The notes beneath the pieces were generated by a model. The model had not been told where the DNA came from, did not search any database, and was given only the letters and a program-made list of their open reading frames with translations. Source: Thioalkalivibrio nitratireducens (lineage in GTDB: Bacteria; Pseudomonadota; Gammaproteobacteria; Ectothiorhodospirales; Ectothiorhodospiraceae). Taken from it: a stretch of 5,207 bases of DNA. The stretch is from assembly GCA_011390385.1 (NCBI GenBank), contig JAABSN010000228.1, forward strand, positions 1 to 5,207. Reading direction: 5' to 3'. Positions 1 through 5,207 of the stretch are shown piece after piece (within the stretch, counting starts at the first letter, position 1; every line of letters starts with the position of its first letter). The position numbers and the translations under genes are program-made.

Positions 1-1710
1 GCCATTCTCGAACTCAATGAGGTACTTGCCAAGCACTGTTCTCGAAATCCGGCGAATCGGCAGCGCGCTGCGGGATTTGATGTCCGCGGCGGTTTCAGGC
101 TCGGCGGCTGCAGCCGACCTTGAAACGGGGCTTGAGGCGCGGGACCGACTCTGTGGCTCAATCCCTGCAGCCCGAGCTGGCGCAGCGGCCCGGGTCGGCG
201 GCCCTGTATAGAAAAGCGCGCTCTCTGGCAGCGTATCGATGTCCACACGCCTTCCGCGGGCTATCACTGCGTCCACTTTGCGGATATTTGTGATGTCAGC
301 CAGTGGGTCAGAGGCGAGAAGTACCAGATCGGCCTCCTTGCCGACTTCCACCGTGCCTATCCGGTCGAGCATGCCGGCGGCGATAGCGCCGTTACGGGTA
401 GCAGCGACGATGGCGTCCATCTCGCTCATGCCGAGCTCAACCAGCCCTTCAATGGCCAGAATGCTGCCAATGCCGGCTTCCTGAATCTCGGGTTTTGGTG
501 TTTTGCGAAATTCCGGTGCCCGGCCCTGGTAGTTGTCCGTCGCGATGGTAATGCGGCAGCCGCTCCTGATCAGTCGTTCGGCGTTGCGTCGCTGCATTGC
601 GTAGCCGAGGTTGAGGCGGCTTTCCCGTTCCCGGCGCTCCGCCGATGTTCTGGGAGCCGCAGCGCCTTCCAGCTCGGCTTCGACCCGCTGCCGACGGGCG
701 ACGTGTTCACGCCATGGCTCGCCTGCGAGCGTGTTAGAGCGCAGGCCGCAGATCACGTCGCGCTCCACGATCAGGTCGATCAGGTCATCCGGGTAGTCGC
801 GCGTCAGAATTTCCGGGTGCTGTATGAGGTCGATTCCCGCCTCCACAGACATGCGCAGCGCCTCAGGACTGGTGGAGTGGGTTTCTGCGATGCGTCCGCG
901 TTTGTGCGTCTCGTCGACGATAATCTTCTGTATGCGCGGCGAGAATCCGATCAGTGACGGCGACAGGAAATGGCTCGTGCCGCCATACTTGATGAAGTCG
1001 GGTCCTTTGTCCAGGTAGGTATTGATGGCGACGCGGACCTCCTCGGGGCCCATGTCCATCAATTCTTCCCCGACCCCCTGGGCAATATGGTCATTCCACC
1101 TTGCCTGGAACAGCGTGAGTTCCGATTCACGCATCAGGGAAAAGGTCATCGAGAAGGGCCCGCCCCAGCCCACAATGTTGCCGGCAACGAGGAGCCGCGC
1201 GCCAATGGCTTTACCCGATTCGATGCGGTCGCGGGTCTCCAGTAGTGGTTCAAGCGCACCGTAGCTGTCGCGGACGGTGGTGACGCCATACTTGAGTTGC
1301 CGCTGCGCGAATTCGAGCGCCAACTCCGCGTTGCGCTCGCCGTACTTGACCACGGTCTCTTTGCGGGTGGCATTGCCGTAGATGGAGGCGTGCACGTTGG
1401 TATCGATGAAGCCGGGAAGCAGGAATTTGCCGCGGCCATCAATGCGTTCGGCATCCTCCGGTACGTTCCGCCCCGAGCCAACGTCAACGATGAGGCCGTC
1501 CTGTACCAGCACGGTCACGTTGCGTCTGGGTTGCGCGCCGGTGCCATCGATCACCGTGACATCGGTGATGGCAATGCCGCGATCGGCCACTGCGACTGTT
1601 CCTGACATGGCGGCAAGCATGAGCAGCGTGCCTGCCGCATAGCGTCTCAGCGACGACCCAAGCCTGCCGAAGGAAGAACGCCGCTCACTCCTGCCGCCGA
1701 TGCTGCACAT
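1..1710 (-). CDS. Exported M38-type amidohydrolase with C-terminal extension (3' end beyond window)
   Basis: This is a metal-dependent hydrolase of the amidohydrolase superfamily, open from codon 1 to the left window edge (570 codons seen, no stop). Numbered from ATG 1710, an Arg-rich n-region and a hydrophobic stretch (about residues 25-42, ending AVA before Asp43) look like a Sec signal peptide, so the enzyme probably acts in the periplasm or outside. A composite-domain strand with VIDGTG follows, then LPGFIDTNVH (about 98-107), YGVTTVRD, DFIKYGG (Lys241, likely carbamylated bridging lysine), AETHS (His278), IQHPE (His298) and ATDN (Asp392, catalytic). The C-terminal EVGKEADLVLL strand is also typical. 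The first metal motif is NxH (Asn105, His107) instead of HxH. After about residue 491 comes an Ala/Arg/Ser/Pro-rich linker (about 504-550) and the start of another segment. The start is uncertain: ATG 1779 is in frame and would overlap the aldehyde dehydrogenase end by 14 nt, but has no Shine-Dalgarno; ATG 1710 has only a weak AGG. Substrate unknown; imidazolonepropionase-like or prolidase-like activities are possible. Confidence 0.88.
   Translation of the reverse strand, partial: MCSIGGRSERRSSFGRLGSSLRRYAAGTLLMLAAMSGTVAVADRGIAITDVTVIDGTGAQPRRNVTVLVQDGLIVDVGSGRNVPEDAERIDGRGKFLLPGFIDTNVHASIYGNATRKETVVKYGERNAELALEFAQRQLKYGVTTVRDSYGALEPLLETRDRIESGKAIGARLLVAGNIVGWGGPFSMTFSLMRESELTLFQARWNDHIAQGVGEELMDMGPEEVRVAINTYLDKGPDFIKYGGTSHFLSPSLIGFSPRIQKIIVDETHKRGRIAETHSTSPEALRMSVEAGIDLIQHPEILTRDYPDDLIDLIVERDVICGLRSNTLAGEPWREHVARRQRVEAELEGAAAPRTSAERRERESRLNLGYAMQRRNAERLIRSGCRITIATDNYQGRAPEFRKTPKPEIQEAGIGSILAIEGLVELGMSEMDAIVAATRNGAIAAGMLDRIGTVEVGKEADLVLLASDPLADITNIRKVDAVIARGRRVDIDTLPESALFYTGPPTRAAAPARAAGIEPQSRSRASSPVSRSAAAAEPETAADIKSRSALPIRRISRTVLGKYLIEFENG
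50..201 (-). other. Low-complexity linker coding segment in the amidohydrolase
   Basis: This stretch encodes roughly residues 504-553 (numbered from ATG 1710) and is dominated by Ala, Arg, Ser, Pro and Glu, with runs such as PPTRAAAPARAAG and SRSAAAAEPE. It looks disordered and separates the amidohydrolase domain from a following segment (ISRTVLGKYLIEFENG) that regains strand-like hydrophobic alternation at the window edge. The reading frame is unbroken. I infer a linker to an additional C-terminal domain; its identity is outside the window. Confidence 0.6.
527..569 (-). other. placeholder-free note: no separate gene; Arg/Glu-rich insert start not resolved
   Basis: This stretch lies inside the amidohydrolase reading frame, just before and across the catalytic ATDN motif (Asp392). 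The preceding residues (about 330-370) form an Arg/Glu-rich, probably helical insertion, with AERRERESR visible, between the IQHPE strand and the catalytic Asp. It is listed only to mark where the final metal-site aspartate lies in the DNA. Confidence 0.4.
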
Positions 1711-1765
1711 GTTGATGCAGCCTGTAGAGCGCGATCCGCTCTGTGTGATGCTGAATGCTCTCCGG

Positions 1766-3289
1766 TTAGACGTCTTCATCGATTGAGTCGTCGCTCATGT
1801 CGATCCAGATCGTTTTCGTCTCGCAGTACTGTTCGTGAGCCTGCAGTGAGTTATCCCGACCACCAAAGCCCGAAAGTTTGTAGCCCCCGAACGGTGTTGC
1901 AATGTCGCCCTCCGCATAGCAATTAACCGAAACTGTTCCGGCCTGAAGCGCTCTTGCATAGCGATGCGCATTCTTGACGTTCGAGGTGTACAGCGAGGCC
2001 TGGAGTCCGTAGCAGGTGTCATTGGCGAGCTCGAGGCCCTTGGCGTCGGATGAGACCTCGATGATCGCGACCACCGGTCCGAAGATTTCCTCTCTGGCAA
2101 TCGTCATGTCTGGTGTGACGTTGTCGAAGATCGTCGGTTCAATGAAAAGACCGTCACCAGCCTTGATCGCATTGCCACCGGCGAGCACTTTGCCGCCTTC
2201 CTTCTTGCCCGTCTCGATATAGCCGAGAATCCTGTCGTATTGCTCCGTGCTTATGATGGCACCGAGACGGTTCGCCGGGTCCAGCGGATCGCCGGTACGC
2301 CACTCCTTCAGCTGGCCCATGATCCGCTCAACCAGCTCTTCCTTCACATCCCGATGCACGATAATTCGCGAATTGGCGGTGCAGTTCTGCCCCATGTTCC
2401 ATAGCGCGGCGTACACGATATGCTTGGCGGCGTGCTCCAGATTGTCAGCGTCGGAGAGCACCAGCGCAGGGTTCTTGCCGCCGCACTCCAGTACGATCCG
2501 TTTCAGGTTGCTGCGGGCTGAGTATTCGAGGAAACGTCGGCCGACTTCTGTCGACCCGGTAAACGAAACCACCTGTATGCCGTCGTGACGACCAATCGCT
2601 TCGCCCGCACTCGGGCCGTCGCCGGGGAGTACGTTCAGCACGCCGTCCGGAATTCCTGCCTCGGTGGCCAGCTCGGCGACCCGGAGCGCCGTCATGCTTG
2701 TTTGCTCCGCAGGTTTGACGATGACGGAGTTGCCTGCAGACAGGGCGGGGCCGATTTTCCAGGCCAGCATCATCAGGGGGAAATTCCAGGGCAGCACGCA
2801 GGCCGCAACGCCGATCGGTTCGCGCACAATCATACCGATCGCGTCGTCGCCCGAGGGGGAAATCTGGTCGTAGAGTTTGTCGGTGGCCTCCGCGTGCCAT
2901 TTCAGGCAGGCGATCGTTTCCGGCACGTCGGTCATCTGGCATTCAAGGATCGGCTTGCCCGATTCCAGGCTCTCAAGAACTGCGAGCTGGTGCCGGTCGC
3001 GTTGCATCAGCTTGCAGAGCTGGATCATGACCTCCTTTCGTGCACTGGGATGCATGCGTGACCATTCGCCACGGTCGAACACCTCGCGTGCCTTGGTGAC
3101 GGCGTAGTCAACATCCTCGGCGCCACAGTTCGCCATCTCGCCGAGATGCTCACCGGTTGCCGGGTTGAGGGTGTCCATACGGTTGCCGGATTTTGGCGCA
3201 GCAAATTTGCCGTTGATGTAGGCGTTCAGGGGTAATGACAGATTGCGGGCAATCGCCTGGTATTCTTCGTGGGTCAACAGGTTCGGCAT
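1766..3289 (-). CDS. Aldehyde dehydrogenase, PuuC-like (NAD(P)+-dependent)
   Basis: A complete 507-residue aldehyde dehydrogenase, normal length for the superfamily, with no signal peptide and so cytoplasmic. It oxidises an aldehyde or semialdehyde to the acid with NAD(P)+. Visible motifs are PWNFP with catalytic-site Asn169, VKPAEQT with Lys192 (cofactor binding), FTGST (243-247), general base Glu268 in LECGGK, nucleophile Cys303 in GQNC, EEIFGP (Glu401, Phe403) and PFGGYKLSG near the C-terminus. The end (GDIATPFGGYK, then SLQAHE and KTIWI) closely resembles E. coli PuuC, gamma-glutamyl-gamma-aminobutyraldehyde dehydrogenase. PuuC relatives have varied substrates, and no other putrescine-pathway gene is present, so I do not assign puuC. 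ATG 3289 has a strong Shine-Dalgarno and lies 3 nt after the DapA-like stop, so the two are translationally coupled. This makes 2-oxoglutarate semialdehyde or a similar lyase product a likely substrate. The tail is acidic (DMSDDSIDEDV). Cys269 beside the general base is less usual than Leu or Ala. Confidence 0.96.
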   Translation of the reverse strand: MPNLLTHEEYQAIARNLSLPLNAYINGKFAAPKSGNRMDTLNPATGEHLGEMANCGAEDVDYAVTKAREVFDRGEWSRMHPSARKEVMIQLCKLMQRDRHQLAVLESLESGKPILECQMTDVPETIACLKWHAEATDKLYDQISPSGDDAIGMIVREPIGVAACVLPWNFPLMMLAWKIGPALSAGNSVIVKPAEQTSMTALRVAELATEAGIPDGVLNVLPGDGPSAGEAIGRHDGIQVVSFTGSTEVGRRFLEYSARSNLKRIVLECGGKNPALVLSDADNLEHAAKHIVYAALWNMGQNCTANSRIIVHRDVKEELVERIMGQLKEWRTGDPLDPANRLGAIISTEQYDRILGYIETGKKEGGKVLAGGNAIKAGDGLFIEPTIFDNVTPDMTIAREEIFGPVVAIIEVSSDAKGLELANDTCYGLQASLYTSNVKNAHRYARALQAGTVSVNCYAEGDIATPFGGYKLSGFGGRDNSLQAHEQYCETKTIWIDMSDDSIDEDV

Positions 3290-3292
3290 GAT

Positions 3293-4201
3293 TTAGTCCT
3301 TCTCCGCGAGGATTGACTGCAGCGTCGTGTGCGCGGTGTGAACGATCTGGAAGACTTCTCGTCTGAGCTCTTTTTTCATGGGCGCCAGCGGACCGCGCAC
3401 GGCGCCACCGGGACGATCCATGAGTTCGCAGGCGTACTTGACGCTCTGCAGGAATTTGCCCCCCATCTCAAGGCATAGCATCAATGGGAGCAGGGCCTTC
3501 ATGATTTCGCGACCCGTCGTAAAGTCGCCCTCGAGTACGCAGATTTCGTAGAAGCGGCGTGCTTCAACCGGGAAGAAGTTTGCGACTACCGACACCCAGC
3601 TGCGTGCCCCCCAGGCAAAGAATTCGAGTACCTGGTGCTCCGCGCCGGCGCTGAGCTGCAGCTGCGGAAACTCCCGCGCCAGCATGTGCATGCGGTCGAT
3701 GTCACCGCTGGATTCCTTGATGGCGATGACATTCCTGCTCTGCGCCACGCGCTCGAGAAATTCCTCCTCCATGTTGACGCCGGTGCGTCCCGGGTAATTG
3801 TAGAGGATGATCGGCAGATCGGCGATGCGATCGATTTTCAGGCAGTGCGCCACGAGTTCCTTCTGGCTCGGCAGCGAGTAGGGGGGTGCTGCAACAAGAA
3901 GGGCGTCTGCACCGGCTTCCCGGGCGATTCGCGCGTGCGCATAGGTGCGGTCGGCAAGCAGGTCGTTAACGCCGGCTATGAGTGGAATGCGGCCGTTGAT
4001 ACGCTCGGCAGCGAAGCGCATCTGCGTTTCGCGTTCCTCATCGGTCAGGGAGAAAAACTCGCCCGTGGAGCCGCCGACGATAATGCCGTGCGTGCCGTTT
4101 TCGATCTGCCAGTCGATGACCTTGCCATAGGCCTCGTAGTCGATCGACAGATCCTTCGCGAATGGCGTGATTATCGGTACGTATATGCCTTCAAGCTTCA
4201 T
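3293..4201 (-). CDS. DapA-like (DHDPS/NAL family) class I lyase or dehydratase
   Basis: A complete 302-residue TIM-barrel protein of the dihydrodipicolinate synthase/N-acetylneuraminate lyase family, the usual length for the family. These enzymes form a Schiff base between an active-site lysine and a 2-keto acid, then carry out aldol cleavage, condensation or dehydration. The catalytic set is intact: GGSTGE (43-48, with Ser45-Thr46), APPY (Tyr108), YNYPGRT (Tyr134, Arg139 for the substrate carboxylate) and Schiff-base Lys162 in AIKES. Arg139 and the Tyr-Thr relay suggest a working enzyme. Biosynthetic DapA usually has GTTGE; GGSTGE and the aldehyde dehydrogenase partner favour a catabolic role, such as a 2-keto-3-deoxy acid dehydratase or a hydroxyproline-pathway deaminase giving 2-oxoglutarate semialdehyde. 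That is inference. I chose ATG 4201, where the MKLEGIYVPIITPF family N-terminus begins, over the in-frame ATG at 4246, whose 15 extra residues do not look family-like. It is the first gene behind the promoter at 4325-4353. Confidence 0.95.
   Translation of the reverse strand: MKLEGIYVPIITPFAKDLSIDYEAYGKVIDWQIENGTHGIIVGGSTGEFFSLTDEERETQMRFAAERINGRIPLIAGVNDLLADRTYAHARIAREAGADALLVAAPPYSLPSQKELVAHCLKIDRIADLPIILYNYPGRTGVNMEEEFLERVAQSRNVIAIKESSGDIDRMHMLAREFPQLQLSAGAEHQVLEFFAWGARSWVSVVANFFPVEARRFYEICVLEGDFTTGREIMKALLPLMLCLEMGGKFLQSVKYACELMDRPGGAVRGPLAPMKKELRREVFQIVHTAHTTLQSILAEKD
3297..3305 (-). promoter_or_regulatory. Ribosome binding site of the aldehyde dehydrogenase
   Basis: GGAGAAGGA on the minus strand lies 7 nt upstream of ATG 3289. 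It sits within the last codons of the upstream DapA-like gene, which supports this start and points to translational coupling of the pair. Confidence 0.8.
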
Positions 4202-4205
4202 TAGG

Positions 4206-4215
4206 TCCTTCCCCT
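4206..4215 (-). promoter_or_regulatory. Ribosome binding site of the DapA-like gene
   Basis: AGGGGAAGGA on the minus strand ends 4 nt before ATG 4201, and its AGGGG part is 9 nt away. This decides the start in favour of 4201 rather than the in-frame ATG at 4246. Confidence 0.78.
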
Positions 4216-4319
4216 GTGCATGCTGCCAACGCGGTACCTGGCCCATCCGTATCGAATGATCTCAGATGCCCGCGTCGCGTTGTGTTTCGTATGGGGCCGT
4301 CCGGCACCTGTTGCAGTAT

Positions 4320-4331
4320 ATAATATATTAT
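4320..4331. promoter_or_regulatory. AT-rich 12-bp palindrome over the -10 element (candidate operator)
   Basis: ATAATATATTAT is a perfect inverted repeat that covers the proposed -10 hexamer in an otherwise GC-rich region. A dimeric repressor bound here would block RNA polymerase. Short AT-rich palindromes of this kind are common targets of GntR/FadR-type and similar regulators of catabolic operons. No regulator gene is in the window, so the binding protein is unknown. It could also be an incidental product of the AT-rich promoter. Confidence 0.4.
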
Positions 4332-4353
4332 GACGCCCCGGGCGGTGACACAA
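4325..4353 (-). promoter_or_regulatory. Sigma70-like promoter for the DapA-like/aldehyde dehydrogenase operon
   Basis: On the minus strand a -35 element TTGTGT (4353-4348) is followed, after exactly 17 nt, by a -10 element TAATAT (4330-4325). The spacing is optimal and each hexamer keeps the most conserved positions. Transcription would start near 4318, leaving a leader of about 117 nt before ATG 4201. The AT-rich -10 region contrasts sharply with the GC-rich surroundings. The rest of the 185-bp gap shows no gene and no clear terminator for the upstream M24 gene. Promoter activity is inferred from sequence only. Confidence 0.62.
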
Positions 4354-4386
4354 GTGCCACTATGGAAAGCTGCCTGCGCGGACAGG

Positions 4387-5207
4387 TCAATGACCCGGAT
4401 ATTCGCTTCGCACGATCCAGAGTTCGGTCTGGGGGCCGGCCAGGAAACGGGCACCTCCCGTCTCCCCGGCGACGGCGTCTTCCTCGCGGGGAATCCGGAC
4501 AATCTGGTTGTCCCACTCAGGCAGTGGCCCACGGACACTGAACTCGATGGACCAGAACTCGCTCGGCCGTACGGGTTCGCGCGCGAAGGCGCCGTAACGG
4601 TCGGGCCAGTCGGGGACTGTCCTGGCACCGGCACCGTGCACCCAGTTGCCCTGGGTATGGCCATAGATAGATGCGTCTATCCCCAGTTCGGCGGCGCGAC
4701 TTTCAGCGCGTTGCTTCACGTCCATGCCGATTGTGCCGGGGCGAAGCTCTTCGGCATAGATCTCCGCGACGACGGCCGACTGGCGGAACAGTTCCCTGAG
4801 ACCCTCAGGCGGCTCGGTCTCGCCCGCTTCCAGGACATAGGCGACATGCTGCTGGTCAGTGACAAGACCCATCAGGCGTACGCCGAAGTCGACATGCAGC
4901 AGGTCTCCTGGCTGGATGACAGGGTTGTCCGCGTCGTCAATGCCACCCTCTACGCCACGTCGGTAGATTGTAATGCCCGGCGGGAAGTTGAATTCGAGAT
5001 CCTGGTCCTGCCACTCCTGGAGAATGAAGCCATACACATCCATTGTGGTTGTCGTTCCGGGCCGGATAACCTCATTGGAGAACGCGCGTTTCAGGATGTG
5101 CCAGGTGCGCCAGCTTGCCTCGGTCTCGATGGCGAGTTCGCGGCTTGTGCGGTGATTGATGTAATCGAAGATCAGGCCCTGTGACGACACGAGACGTCCG
5201 GTATGGG
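4387..5207 (-). CDS. M24-family metallopeptidase (Xaa-Pro aminopeptidase type), 5' truncated by window
   Basis: This is the C-terminal catalytic part of a pita-bread-fold dinuclear metallohydrolase of peptidase family M24, which includes Xaa-Pro aminopeptidases, prolidases and creatinase-like enzymes. The frame is open to the right edge (residues HTGRL precede the GTG at 5190), so that GTG is probably internal and the N-terminal half is missing. Numbered from GTG 5190, the five expected metal ligands are visible: Asp101 (HVDFG), Asp112 (VTDQQH), His178 (GHTQG), Glu216 (SIEFS) and Glu237 (PREEDAV), with His185 in the VHGAG motif. The layout, including RPGTTTTMDV, the GDLLHVDFGV strand and the PEWDNQIVRIPREEDA end, matches a bacterial Xaa-Pro aminopeptidase subgroup whose members often carry signal peptides; whether this one does cannot be seen. 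It likely cleaves peptides or related amides. It lies upstream of, and in the same direction as, the DapA-like/aldehyde dehydrogenase pair but is separated by a promoter, so it may be a separate transcript in the same catabolic locus. Confidence 0.92.
   Translation of the reverse strand, partial: HTGRLVSSQGLIFDYINHRTSRELAIETEASWRTWHILKRAFSNEVIRPGTTTTMDVYGFILQEWQDQDLEFNFPPGITIYRRGVEGGIDDADNPVIQPGDLLHVDFGVRLMGLVTDQQHVAYVLEAGETEPPEGLRELFRQSAVVAEIYAEELRPGTIGMDVKQRAESRAAELGIDASIYGHTQGNWVHGAGARTVPDWPDRYGAFAREPVRPSEFWSIEFSVRGPLPEWDNQIVRIPREEDAVAGETGGARFLAGPQTELWIVRSEYPGH

Larger units (their letters stand above)
4202..4386. other. Intergenic control region between the M24 and DapA-like genes
   Basis: This is the only substantial non-coding gap. 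It contains the promoter, the AT palindrome and the leader described separately. A short CCTG/CAGG stem lies just after the M24 stop, but it is only 4 bp and lacks a T-run, so I do not call a terminator. No small ORF with family resemblance was seen. Confidence 0.6.

Noticed and set aside
1146..1487. Minus-strand 113-codon frame in the amidohydrolase region
   Set aside because: It is out of frame with the amidohydrolase, whose own frame is continuous across this stretch and contains its first metal motif and TTVRD strand.
1692..1735. Possible terminator between the aldehyde dehydrogenase and the amidohydrolase
   Set aside because: Two 6-bp stems exist but neither is followed by a T-run, and they lie within or just before the next reading frame.
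1750..1779. Twin-arginine signal (NRRAFSI) near the alternative amidohydrolase start
   Set aside because: No hydrophobic segment follows it directly; the only one begins about 40 residues later, after an Arg/Ser-rich stretch, so a Sec-type signal from the later start fits better.
2445..3061. Overlapping open frames on both strands within the aldehyde dehydrogenase gene
   Set aside because: The dehydrogenase frame carries every catalytic motif; the alternatives are Arg/Pro-rich shadow translations with no domain.
3635..4204. Plus-strand open frame of 189 codons opposite the DapA-like gene
   Set aside because: Antisense to an intact catalytic TIM-barrel gene, with no convincing start signal or recognisable motif.
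4364..4389. Possible terminator after the M24 gene
   Set aside because: Only a 4-bp CCTG/CAGG stem is present and no T-run follows on the minus strand.
4330..5184. Long plus-strand open frame (284 codons) opposite the M24 gene
   Set aside because: It lies fully antisense to a recognisable M24 domain with all metal ligands, shows no family resemblance, and is the kind of shadow frame common in GC-rich DNA.

Overview
The window is a GC-rich bacterial segment in which every supportable gene lies on the minus strand. Gene packing, good Shine-Dalgarno sequences, a sigma70-like promoter and protein family resemblances suggest a proteobacterium, plausibly a marine or soil heterotroph. That assignment is inference; there is no RNA gene or taxonomic marker. 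I see no mobile element, CRISPR array, tRNA or rRNA.

In transcription order (right to left): (1) the C-terminal part of an M24-family metallopeptidase of the Xaa-Pro aminopeptidase/creatinase fold (4387-5207), whose start lies beyond the right edge. (2) A 185-bp gap (4202-4386) holding a good promoter with a perfect AT-rich 12-bp palindrome over its -10 element. (3) A DHDPS/N-acetylneuraminate-lyase (DapA-like) aldolase or dehydratase (3293-4201). (4) A PuuC-like NAD(P)+-dependent aldehyde dehydrogenase (1766-3289) starting 3 nt after the previous stop. (5) A probably exported M38-type amidohydrolase (from about 1710 or 1779 leftward), which runs off the left edge and carries a low-complexity linker and the start of an extra C-terminal segment.

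Genes 3 and 4 form a clear two-gene catabolic unit. A DapA-like lyase/dehydratase followed by an aldehyde dehydrogenase is the usual way to turn a 2-keto-3-deoxy sugar acid, or a hydroxyproline-derived pyrroline, into 2-oxoglutarate semialdehyde and then 2-oxoglutarate. Other substrates remain possible. The flanking metallohydrolases could supply substrate by cutting peptides or amide-type compounds outside the cytoplasm. The substrate cannot be fixed from this window, because no transporter, epimerase, sugar dehydrogenase or regulator is present. The families are known; the unusual points are the combination, the AT-rich palindromic operator candidate, the Asn-for-His change in the amidohydrolase metal motif, and its C-terminal extension.
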